Below, in pieces: positions 10,243-19,509 of a DNA stretch of 64,000 nucleotides; the stretch's first letter is position 1, and each line of letters opens with the position of its first letter. Source of the stretch: Bacteroidales bacterium Bact_19 (GTDB taxonomy: Bacteria; Bacteroidota; Bacteroidia; Bacteroidales; ML635J-15); contig LUZK01000029.1 of the NCBI GenBank assembly GCA_001603595.1, positions 1 to 64,000 on the forward strand, in the 5' to 3' direction. A program made the translations under genes and the position numbers. The notes beneath the pieces were generated by a model. That model worked only from the letters and a program-made list of their open reading frames with translations, was not told where the DNA came from and did not search any database.

Positions 10243-12900
10243 ATGAAAAAGCTTTTTTGTTTTTTTACATTGATGTTTGGAGCAACTCTGGTTTTTGCAC
10301 AAGAGATAAATCCTGATCGTACTTTTGTAAATAATTTCTACGATGCTGAAGCGTACATGTATGAAAAAAACTTTGACGCTGCATTGGAATTGCTGCTGAA
10401 GTTAGAAGAAATTGACCCAAAAAATCCTAATATATGGTATAAAATAGGATATTGTTACCTCAACACAAGATTATACAAAAAGAATGCTCAGATTTATTTA
10501 GAAAAAGCTGTGGATTATGCTAATCCAAATTATAAAGCAGACAACCATCGCGAAACAACCACGCCATTAGAATCTTACCTATACCTTGCAATTGCATATA
10601 GAATAAATTACCAATTCGGGCTCAGCCTCGAAACTCTCGACATATTAAGACGTAAACTTAATCCTGCGAAAAAAGAAGATCAAGAATTATTGAAATTAAT
10701 AGAAAGGGAAGAATTTATTACAAAAAATGCTATTGAGTTTTACAACAATCCAATTGAAGCATATTTAAAAAATTTAGGACCCGACATAAATTCACCTTAT
10801 GCCGATCACTCACCGGTAATAGATTTTAATGAAAAAGTTTTGATTTATACATCTAAAAGGCCTCGCGATGGTCAAGCTCCACAAAATCAAGACGAAGATA
10901 TTTTTATCAGCAAGAGCAATAATTACAAGTGGCAAAAACCACAAAGACTTGATGCCCCCGTAAATACAAAAGAACACAATGAAGCTTCTATCGGGCTTTC
11001 GCTTGATGGCAAACAATTGTTTTTCTATCGCTCGGCTTATAATCTTGCAGGGAATGTATATGTCACTGAATCAGAAGATGGATACAATTGGAGCGAACCA
11101 AAATTATTACGTGAGGATGTAAACACAAAATATCGCGAAACTCACGCAACAATTACTCCCGATGGTAATGCAATATTTTTTACAAGCGATCGTAAAGGAG
11201 GTTTTGGCGGTACTGATATTTATGTGATGAGAAAACTACCAAACGGAAAATGGAGTCGTCCTCAATTATTACCAGATCAAGTAAATACACCATACGACGA
11301 AGAATCTCCGTTTGTTCATCCCGATGGAATCACCTTGTTTTTCAGTTCTAAAGGACATAACACAATGGGTGGCTATGATGTATTTTATACTAAAATGAAC
11401 AGAGACGGAAGTTTTACCGAACCTGTTAACCTAGGCTATCCAATAAATACTCCAGATGACGACGTTTCTTATGTAATGAATATGGATGGACGAAGAGGTT
11501 ATATTGCAACTGTTAAAGATGACAGTTTCGGAGACCTCGACATTTACGAAATTATTCAATCCGGAGTCTATGATAACAATTTAATCGTTTATGACGGTAT
11601 TGTTTCTGATATCAACAATAATATTCCTTCGGATCTTGTTGTAGCTGTTAGAGATGTTAAGACTGAAGAGTATGTAGGAATATACAGACCAAATAAAAAA
11701 GACGGAAAGTATCTGATTGTCTTGTTACCTGACAATTCTTATGAAATCTCTTATGAAGCTTCCGGATTCTTAATCCATTCTATTGAATATACTCCTACTC
11801 GCGATGATGTAAAAAAATTCTCAACTTCATTTTTACCAATTGAACTTGACCCAGTTCTGCTACAGGCTTATTTGATGCACGACTTTGTTTATTTTAACGA
11901 AGGAGACATGGAACTAGATAATGAAGCTATATCAATTTTAAATAAAGTTATTCAAAAATCCAATGAATGGAAAGGAGAATCCCCTGCCGGACTTATAATA
12001 AATATTAACCTACCCATAGTTGGAGCTGATCCAATAAAAGATAACAAAAGATCGAGTGCTATTATTTCGTATCTAACTTCTAAAGGAATTGACAAATCCA
12101 AAATTTATCTCAATGGTTCTTATCCACAGGGTTATAATGATGTTTATGGCCTCGACATTCGTGAACGCAAACAACTTATTGCTTCTACCCTCCCTGTAGA
12201 AGAAGAAATTGTTACCAAAGAAAAGAAAACTATTACTATTGAAAACATTTTATTCGACTTTGACAAGTACAACATTAAACCGCAATACATTCCAAATCTG
12301 GAAATTCTTGCTAATTTCTTGATTGATAATCCCAATGCTCAGATCGAAATCGAAGGACATACCGATATTCTTGGGTCCAATGAATATAACTATTTGCTAT
12401 CTTATCGAAGAGCAAAATCTGTTAAAGACTTCCTTGTTAACAAAGGAGCTAAACCAGAAAACATTATTACAACAAAATACGGAAAAGAAAGACCTATTGC
12501 TGCCAACACAACACCTGACGGGAGAGATAATCCTGCCGGTAGAAGACTTAACAGACGCGCTGAATTTAAAGTTTTAAATCAAGGATACGAAAGTCTGTTG
12601 GTAGTTAAACCTTTAACTCCGCATCAAAGTCTGGCAATGGCTGATAACCTTAGTGGTACTAATGTTGTAGTTGATCCAAGTAAAAAATACACTATTCAGA
12701 TATTCGCTCTTAAAAATCCAAAACCAATCGAATATTTTGCTGACCTCGTTGGTGTAAAAATGCACGTAAGCGAAGACGGTTGGTATAGATATTATGTCGG
12801 AGAATTTAATTCGTACAAAGAGGCAAAAGACGCTTTGGAAAATCTTAAAAAACAGGGTTATAACCCATTCATCAGAAAATTAAACTTCTTTGAAAAATAA
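10243..12900 (+). CDS. TPR / PD40 / carboxypeptidase-regulatory-like / OmpA / SPOR protein (T9SS PorE-like)
   Basis: N-terminal TPR; PD40 repeats 'DGNAIFFTSDRKGGFGGTDIYVM'; OmpA 'ILFDFDKYNIKPQ...IEGHTDILGSNEYN'; C-terminal SPOR-like 'KYTIQIFALKNP...YRYYVGEFNSYKEAKDALENLKKQGYN'. Confidence 0.85.
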   Translation: MKKLFCFFTLMFGATLVFAQEINPDRTFVNNFYDAEAYMYEKNFDAALELLLKLEEIDPKNPNIWYKIGYCYLNTRLYKKNAQIYLEKAVDYANPNYKADNHRETTTPLESYLYLAIAYRINYQFGLSLETLDILRRKLNPAKKEDQELLKLIEREEFITKNAIEFYNNPIEAYLKNLGPDINSPYADHSPVIDFNEKVLIYTSKRPRDGQAPQNQDEDIFISKSNNYKWQKPQRLDAPVNTKEHNEASIGLSLDGKQLFFYRSAYNLAGNVYVTESEDGYNWSEPKLLREDVNTKYRETHATITPDGNAIFFTSDRKGGFGGTDIYVMRKLPNGKWSRPQLLPDQVNTPYDEESPFVHPDGITLFFSSKGHNTMGGYDVFYTKMNRDGSFTEPVNLGYPINTPDDDVSYVMNMDGRRGYIATVKDDSFGDLDIYEIIQSGVYDNNLIVYDGIVSDINNNIPSDLVVAVRDVKTEEYVGIYRPNKKDGKYLIVLLPDNSYEISYEASGFLIHSIEYTPTRDDVKKFSTSFLPIELDPVLLQAYLMHDFVYFNEGDMELDNEAISILNKVIQKSNEWKGESPAGLIININLPIVGADPIKDNKRSSAIISYLTSKGIDKSKIYLNGSYPQGYNDVYGLDIRERKQLIASTLPVEEEIVTKEKKTITIENILFDFDKYNIKPQYIPNLEILANFLIDNPNAQIEIEGHTDILGSNEYNYLLSYRRAKSVKDFLVNKGAKPENIITTKYGKERPIAANTTPDGRDNPAGRRLNRRAEFKVLNQGYESLLVVKPLTPHQSLAMADNLSGTNVVVDPSKKYTIQIFALKNPKPIEYFADLVGVKMHVSEDGWYRYYVGEFNSYKEAKDALENLKKQGYNPFIRKLNFFEK

Positions 12901-12918
12901 AGGTTAACATAAAATTAT

Positions 12919-12950
12919 AAAGACCATCAAAAAATAAGATGGTCTTTTTT
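12919..12950. terminator. Bidirectional intrinsic terminator between convergent genes
   Basis: AAAGACCATC-N9-GATGGTCTTT followed by T-run. Confidence 0.85.
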
Positions 12951-12953
12951 CTT

Positions 12954-14894
12954 TTATAATATCACAATATTCCCGTGTTTTGCGAGTTCATTGATAAGTT
13001 TCACTGTTTCGTTGATTTTTACTAATAGCTCCGATTTTTTTTCTGCATCGTGGTTTTCAATTGCAGATTTCAATTCAGACTGTAGTTTTTGTTGTAGTTC
13101 TCTAAGAATCTTGAGTTTATATAGTATAAAAAGAGATAACAATATTTCAACAAGATTTTTTTCCTCTGACACAGGCGTGGAATTAAATCTTTCCCAGATC
13201 TTACTTATTTTATATTTATCCGTAATAACATTAATAGCTGTCTTGGAGATTTCGGGATCAGGATGATTTACAAAAAATGAAACCTGAATTTCTTCACCTT
13301 TTTGATTAATTTCATCAATAATTTTAAAAATCTTCTCGTGAACAACATTTTTTAATTCAAGTTCATCGTTTTTTAATTCATAGATAATATAATCTGCTAC
13401 TTTAATATCAATTTTTTCATTGTTATCGGTTCTAAATGTAATTATTTCATTTCCGTAAAGCAATAATATTCTTATGATAAGATTCTCCTGTTCTTCATAG
13501 GTAATTCCGGGAGCGTAAGATGGCAATTTTGGAATTTTAGAGGCAATGGTTCGCTCCTTTATTTGCTGTAATTTATTCTGGTCATTTATTATTTTGCTTC
13601 TGATTTTTGCAACTTCTGAATATATTACAGATTCTTCTATTTCTAATCGCATTTCACATTCCTTGATATAAACAGTACGTTTAATATCATCGTCAATTAC
13701 AGCAATACTTTTAACAATTTCTTTAATTAGATTTGATTTTTTTACTGGATCATTTTTGGCATCTTCTTTCAGAATAGAAATTTTAAATCCAATAAAATCT
13801 ACCTCATTTTCGCTGATAAATTTTAAAGTTTCTGCAGCTCCATGTTTTCTTGCATAAGAATCAGGGTCTTCACCATCGGGAAACAATACAACCCTCACGT
13901 TTATACCTTCGGACAATAACATATCAATTCCACGCATGGAAGCTTTTATACCTGCAAAATCTCCATCGTAAAGGATAGTAACATTTTCGGTGAATCTGTG
14001 TATTAATCTGATTTGATCCTCAGTAAGAGAAGTACCCGAAGAAGCAACAACATTTTTTATTCCGCTCTGGTGTAACGATAAAACATCAGTATATCCCTCA
14101 ACAAGATAGCACTTTTCTAATTTTATTATTTCTTGTTTAGCCTGAAATAATCCGTATAAAACTTTTGACTTATTGTAAACTATTGATTCTGGAGAATTAA
14201 GGTATTTCGATACGGATTTATCTGAGCTCAAAGTTCTCCCGCCAAAACCAATAACTTTTCCTGTAAGATTAAAAATGGGGAACATAACCCTACCTGCAAA
14301 ACGATCAATACTCTCCGTACTGCTTTTTACAATCGTAAGCCCTAATTTTTCGAGTTTATCAAGTTTATATCCCTTTGACAATGCAAGTTTAGTTAAATAA
14401 TTCCGTTCCGACGGACTATATCCAAGCCGAAATTCCTTGATAATTTTTTCTGTAAATCCCCGTTCCTTAAAATATGACAGTCCTATAGTATTTCCCTCAT
14501 GGTGGTTAAATAGTACATCAGCAAATTGGTTTGCGGCAAATTCGTTTACGATAATCAGGCTTTCCCTCTCGTTTATGAGATTTTTTTCTTCGTCGCTCAG
14601 TTCTCTCTCTTCGATAGGTATACCATATTTGGACGCGAGATATTTAAGAGCCTCTACATAACTCATGTGCTCGTAATCCATGATAAAGTTGATAGCATTT
14701 CCTGCTTTGCCACAACCAAAACATTTATAGATGCCCTTTGCTTCGCTTACAGTGAATGAAGGTGTCTTTTCATTATGAAAAGGACATAATCCTAGGTGAT
14801 TTGCCCCCTTACGTTTTAAAGAAACAAAATCCCCTATAACATCTACAATCTTCGCAGTTTCAATTATTCTCTCTATTGTTTCTTTACTTATCAT
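12954..14894 (-). CDS. dnaG: DNA primase
   Basis: Zn finger 'CPFHNEKTPSFTVSEAKGIYKCFGCGKAGNAINFIM'; TOPRIM 'YLVEGYTDVLSLHQSG'. Confidence 0.97.
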   Translation of the reverse strand: MISKETIERIIETAKIVDVIGDFVSLKRKGANHLGLCPFHNEKTPSFTVSEAKGIYKCFGCGKAGNAINFIMDYEHMSYVEALKYLASKYGIPIEERELSDEEKNLINERESLIIVNEFAANQFADVLFNHHEGNTIGLSYFKERGFTEKIIKEFRLGYSPSERNYLTKLALSKGYKLDKLEKLGLTIVKSSTESIDRFAGRVMFPIFNLTGKVIGFGGRTLSSDKSVSKYLNSPESIVYNKSKVLYGLFQAKQEIIKLEKCYLVEGYTDVLSLHQSGIKNVVASSGTSLTEDQIRLIHRFTENVTILYDGDFAGIKASMRGIDMLLSEGINVRVVLFPDGEDPDSYARKHGAAETLKFISENEVDFIGFKISILKEDAKNDPVKKSNLIKEIVKSIAVIDDDIKRTVYIKECEMRLEIEESVIYSEVAKIRSKIINDQNKLQQIKERTIASKIPKLPSYAPGITYEEQENLIIRILLLYGNEIITFRTDNNEKIDIKVADYIIYELKNDELELKNVVHEKIFKIIDEINQKGEEIQVSFFVNHPDPEISKTAINVITDKYKISKIWERFNSTPVSEEKNLVEILLSLFILYKLKILRELQQKLQSELKSAIENHDAEKKSELLVKINETVKLINELAKHGNIVIL

Positions 14895-14955
14895 TTTTTT
14901 ATTTTGGCTAAATTAGTTATTTTTAAAGCTATTTTGAAATTTAATTATTAACAAA

Positions 14956-15591
14956 ATGAAGAATAAAATTTTACTAAAAGAAGTTTGTTTACATTTTTTA
15001 AAAGAAAATCTTAATAATGTTGATCCCGGTCATGATATTTTACATTCGGTAAGAGTTTTTAATCTTTCTCAAAAAATTGCACAAAATTATACAGTTAAAA
15101 ATAATCTGATAATTGCTGCTTCACTTCTACATGATGTGGCAGATTCTAAATTTTCCGACAATCAGGAATTTATTAAAAATAAAATTTATACCTTCCTTGT
15201 TAATCAAAATTTCAACCATTCGGAAATAGATGAATTTTTCTTCATAATTGAAAATATTTCTTTTTCGAAAAACAGTTACTTAACTGACGAATGCAGTTTA
15301 GAATTAAAAATAATTCAGGATGCAGACAGACTTGATGCAATTGGAGCAATTGGTATTGCCAGAGCTTTCAGCTATGGAGGTTTTAAAAATAGACCTATTT
15401 TTTGCAGTGTTAATAATCTTTACTCAAAAAATCCCGAAAAAAATTCAACAATACAGCATTTTTACGATAAACTACTTCTGATAAAAAATCTTTTAAACAC
15501 ACCCGAAGCAAAACAGCTAGCAGAAAAAAGACATAATTTCATGCATGATTTCTTAAATGAATTCTATTCAGAATGGTTTTTACAAATCTAA
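14956..15591 (+). CDS. HD domain phosphohydrolase
   Basis: 'DPGHDILHSVRVFNLS', 'AASLLHDVADSKF', 'QDADRLDAIGAIGIARAFSYGG'. Confidence 0.88.
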   Translation: MKNKILLKEVCLHFLKENLNNVDPGHDILHSVRVFNLSQKIAQNYTVKNNLIIAASLLHDVADSKFSDNQEFIKNKIYTFLVNQNFNHSEIDEFFFIIENISFSKNSYLTDECSLELKIIQDADRLDAIGAIGIARAFSYGGFKNRPIFCSVNNLYSKNPEKNSTIQHFYDKLLLIKNLLNTPEAKQLAEKRHNFMHDFLNEFYSEWFLQI

Positions 15592-15612
15592 GATCATCAC
15601 CAATAAAACTTC

Positions 15613-15860
15613 CTAACCAACCAACCAACCAACTAACCAACTAACTAACCAACTAACCAACCAACTAACCAACCAACTAACTAACCAACTAACCAACCAA
15701 CTAACCAACCAACCAACTAACCAACCAACTAACCAACCAACTAACTAACCAACTAACCAACCAACTAACCAACCAACCAACTAACTAACCAACTAACCAA
15801 CCAACTAACCAACTAACTAACTAACTGACTAACTAACTGACTAACCAACTGACTAACCAA
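15613..15860. repeat. Tetranucleotide array: 62 units of CCAA (32), CTAA (27), CTGA (3)
   Basis: Direct reading: 248 bp of uninterrupted 4-bp units; overlaps the 3' end of the minus-strand CDS. Confidence 0.97.
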
Positions 15861-18431
15861 TCTATCCATAGAAACCAAATATCCCGAATGTAGAAAAATA
15901 ATCTCGTTATTATTAACAATTATTAAAAGTGGAAGTTGCTTAATTTCACTGTTTAAATTTAAAAGCTCATAATTTTTATCAACAAAAAACTCCACATTAA
16001 ATTTTTCAATTGCGGATAAGTGAATTTTATTGTCATCAATTAGAAAAATTGTTTTAATACTATGTTGATGTAGATTTTTATTTTCTTTATTAAGATCTGA
16101 TATTAAATGCAGAGAAGGTTCTTCATTAGGATTAACCCAGCACAATACCGTAAACCCATTTTTATTCAGGATTTCAGATGAATTTATCGCAGCAGAATAC
16201 TTATTATAAACAGTTTTATTTTTCAAAACTTTCTTCTCGATTTTAAAATTTGGAACTTCCAGACTATAAAATGGTACTACAGTAACTTTATTTTTAGAAA
16301 TTTTAAAGTATGTTCTTTTAACATATGAATTCCCGTTTAAATCTCTTTTGGAGATTGTTAACATATAATTGCCTTCAGGAAGTTCTATTCCTTCAATAAA
16401 ATTTTGAATTGAGAAGCCCCATTCATATTCTAGAGTTTGTATTTTATTTTTATCTATATTGGCGATTGTAAAATCACTCCAATATTTTTGATTTGGATTT
16501 CCAATTTGAATGTTAAGTTTTAATATTCCTTTGTCTTTGCTTAATTCGTTATAAAACTCATACCAAATCTTATTGTTTATATCATATATATGCACAGACT
16601 TAAAAACCTTATCAAAATATGCAGGGATACCCAAACTTCTGCATAAAGCAACACAATAAATCATCTTTGATTTAACATCTGCAATTTTATATTTATTAAC
16701 AGCGGCAGGAGATATTGCCACGTTATAAGAATTCAATTCAGAAAAATCAACACGGTCAAAAGTAGTAATTACAGTATCAACGTAATTTATAATGTTTTTA
16801 ACATTAGAATAAAAAAGATTTTTCAAACCTTCATCAATGCTGCCCAAAATATTTTTTCTATATTTCCTTAACGGTTCAAATTCAATCCTTGGAGACAAGA
16901 CAAATTTTATAAATAATTCATCATCTAGCTGCGGATTTTTATTTTCTAAAGAATAAAATAAATGTTCCTCAAGTATTTCAGTTTTAGTGTCAATTAAATC
17001 TTTTTCCGGCAAATTATAAATCAGCTCTGATGCATATTTCTGTATGTTTTTATATGATGCTGAAATTAAAAAATTCTCAATTTCCTGCCAATTCCCGGCT
17101 GCTTTAATAAGGTATTCCTGAAGTTTTTTGTCATATTTAAATGTTTTGCAAAACAAATCTCCCATATTTTTAGTATAAAATCCCGATATTTTACTGTTTC
17201 TTAGAGAATCGTTATGATGAATTCTTTTTTGAGTTTCAGTAAAATCTATTTCCTGTCTGCTAATTTTATACCCAACGGGAGCATAATAAACAGAAAATTC
17301 ATCAGGCAGATTATTTTGTTTTAAATCAATTTTAATCACACTAGTACTTTCAGGCAACAGATGAACAAATCCGAATAAGGAATCTTTAACTGCAATCACA
17401 TCAAGACTGCCGTATCCTATCTCAAAAATACTGTAACCCTTAAATCCCGAATTAGAGATATGAATAGGATATAATTCACAATAATTCAGAACATAAAATT
17501 TTATTTCAGCATTTAAAATAGGAACTCCATCTATTACAGGTACAACAATTATTTTTTTTGTTTGAGCATAATCCGATGTTCTATTGATAAATCTAAAGTT
17601 AGGATTATCCGACAAAGTTTTTAAATTTTGATTTTTCCCGCCAAATTCTCTTGTATGCACCAGAATAGCTCTTGTTGCATGTTCAGAAAACCACCCGTAA
17701 TTTAATATTGGAGCAGGCTCACACGCACCTATGTATTTCCAGTTGCCATTGACATAAACTTCTACCCAGGCATGATTATCATCTGTGTGAGCCCATCTTG
17801 GTACATAAACCTGCCTTGCAGGAATACCAACAGAACGCAATGCTGTTACCAGAAAAGTAGATTCTTCACCACAACGACCATAGCAAGCTTTAATCGCATC
17901 CATCGGACTTATGGTACGTTCATCTGTTCCACGATAAGTAATCATTGAATGACACCTGTTGTTTACTTCAAGAACAACCTTTTCAACACTGCTATCTTGC
18001 CATAGTTTTAAATCATGAAACAAATTATAAAAATAAATACGTGCAGTATCAGGAACTTCATTATTCACACGATAAGGCAATACGTAATGTTTAAAAATTT
18101 CCTCCGGAATATCTTTTGCCCATGAAAAATTTTTTCTGGCAAGAATAGCATAATCAACCTGAGTTTTAAAAAACTCGAAATCAAATTCCATAATATCAGA
18201 TAATGGCATATAAGCCACTAAAAATTTTAAATATTCTATCTGAAGAGAATCTATTTGAGTGTTTTCGATTTCATCAAAAACTTTTATGCCATATTTAGAT
18301 AAAATTTCTTCTTTAAAATTATAATCTTCCGAAAAATCATTAGAATTACTATTTGTTGAATATTTTCCACAGGAAAGAATTAATGCAATAGATATAAATA
18401 AAAAACAAAAAGAAAATTTCATGAAAATCAA
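15813..18431 (-). CDS. Transglutaminase-like domain lipoprotein; C-terminal (LVSQ)n tail encoded by tetranucleotide repeats
   Basis: 'CYGRCGEESTFLVTALRSVGIPARQVYVPRWAHTDDNHAWVEVY' Cys/His/Asp core; lipobox 'ALILSCGK'; C-terminus LVSQLVSQLVSQLVS. Start may be the internal Met at 18422. Confidence 0.85.
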   Translation of the reverse strand: MIFMKFSFCFLFISIALILSCGKYSTNSNSNDFSEDYNFKEEILSKYGIKVFDEIENTQIDSLQIEYLKFLVAYMPLSDIMEFDFEFFKTQVDYAILARKNFSWAKDIPEEIFKHYVLPYRVNNEVPDTARIYFYNLFHDLKLWQDSSVEKVVLEVNNRCHSMITYRGTDERTISPMDAIKACYGRCGEESTFLVTALRSVGIPARQVYVPRWAHTDDNHAWVEVYVNGNWKYIGACEPAPILNYGWFSEHATRAILVHTREFGGKNQNLKTLSDNPNFRFINRTSDYAQTKKIIVVPVIDGVPILNAEIKFYVLNYCELYPIHISNSGFKGYSIFEIGYGSLDVIAVKDSLFGFVHLLPESTSVIKIDLKQNNLPDEFSVYYAPVGYKISRQEIDFTETQKRIHHNDSLRNSKISGFYTKNMGDLFCKTFKYDKKLQEYLIKAAGNWQEIENFLISASYKNIQKYASELIYNLPEKDLIDTKTEILEEHLFYSLENKNPQLDDELFIKFVLSPRIEFEPLRKYRKNILGSIDEGLKNLFYSNVKNIINYVDTVITTFDRVDFSELNSYNVAISPAAVNKYKIADVKSKMIYCVALCRSLGIPAYFDKVFKSVHIYDINNKIWYEFYNELSKDKGILKLNIQIGNPNQKYWSDFTIANIDKNKIQTLEYEWGFSIQNFIEGIELPEGNYMLTISKRDLNGNSYVKRTYFKISKNKVTVVPFYSLEVPNFKIEKKVLKNKTVYNKYSAAINSSEILNKNGFTVLCWVNPNEEPSLHLISDLNKENKNLHQHSIKTIFLIDDNKIHLSAIEKFNVEFFVDKNYELLNLNSEIKQLPLLIIVNNNEIIFLHSGYLVSMDRLVSQLVSQLVSQLVS

Positions 18432-19129
18432 CCCAAATTAGAAATCTTTTGCAACATTTTAAGATCAATAATTTTAATTCGACGGCCTTCAACAGAAATT
18501 ACTCCTTCCTGAGCAAAAGCCGACAATGTTCTTATGGCATTACTGGTGGTCATGTTGCTCAGACTTGCCAGATCTTCGCGTGAAAGAAGTGCCTTAATTG
18601 TTTTGCCATCTTCATAAAATCCGTAATGATCAATTAAAAACAACAAGGATTCTGCTAATCTCCCACGTATATGTTTTTGAGTGAGACTTACAGTTCGCAT
18701 ATTTGATACACCAAGCTCTGTAGCAAGAGATTTTAAAATAGCAAAAGTAAAATCCATATTTTTTTTCATTACATAAAACAGAGCATTTCTTTCAATTGTG
18801 CAAGTTATGCAGTTTTCAATAGCAACTGCTGAGGCAGAATAATTTTGTTCTGCAAATAGTGCTCGATATCCAATAAAACCTCCGGGTTTCGACAATCGAA
18901 TTATTTGATCGCGGTTCCCTGCTCCTTCCTTAAAAATCTTTGCCTTACCCTCAACTAAACAAATTAACCCCGAAGGTTTTGTATTCTCCTGAAAAATAAT
19001 CTCATTTTTTTTATAACTCTTACAATCAGTATTATCCAATAAAAATATTTTTTCTTCCTGAGTAAGCTTCATAAACATTGAATCAGGAGTTTTAAATAAT
19101 TTTTCTTTTGCCGACAGATATTGTTTCAT
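18428..19129 (-). CDS. Crp/Fnr family transcriptional regulator
   Basis: cNMP-binding-like N-terminus, C-terminal HTH 'LLSREDLASLSNMTTSNAIRTLSAFAQEGVISVEGRRIKIID'. Confidence 0.92.
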   Translation of the reverse strand: MKQYLSAKEKLFKTPDSMFMKLTQEEKIFLLDNTDCKSYKKNEIIFQENTKPSGLICLVEGKAKIFKEGAGNRDQIIRLSKPGGFIGYRALFAEQNYSASAVAIENCITCTIERNALFYVMKKNMDFTFAILKSLATELGVSNMRTVSLTQKHIRGRLAESLLFLIDHYGFYEDGKTIKALLSREDLASLSNMTTSNAIRTLSAFAQEGVISVEGRRIKIIDLKMLQKISNLG

Positions 19130-19458
19130 AAAATATTATATTAATATAAGTTAACAAAAATATAAATTTTACGCTAACCAAAGAAGAATTTAAATTTCTT
19201 TATAAAAAATTCCTTCATGGTTCGGAATCGGATTTAATAAAAAAACATTTGTATAATAATTATCCAGTACTTGTGTTAAACAAACAAAAAACTATCCAAT
19301 AGCAAATCAAAAAAAATAGTGGATAACAGTAAAAAAACAATGTTTATTGACTTAAACCCTTGCTTTAGAATTAAAGATTATATGTCTGTATTTTTTTTGA
19401 TTAATCATCATTTATGATTTTTTTTATTTTTTTTTTTCATTTAAATAAAAATTATTCT

Positions 19459-19466
19459 TATATTTG
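19459..19466 (+). promoter_or_regulatory. TAnnTTTG-type -7 box (TATATTTG)
   Basis: Exact consensus match 44 nt upstream of the ATG at 19510. Confidence 0.55.
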
Positions 19467-19509
19467 CATAAGAATTAAGCAAACAATTTATTAACTAAAT
19501 TTTACGGAT

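Noticed and set aside
15613-15860. Telomere-like or CRISPR-like element
   Set aside because: Units are 4-bp simple repeats internal to a chromosome-like gene context, with no telomere resolvase features or spacers.
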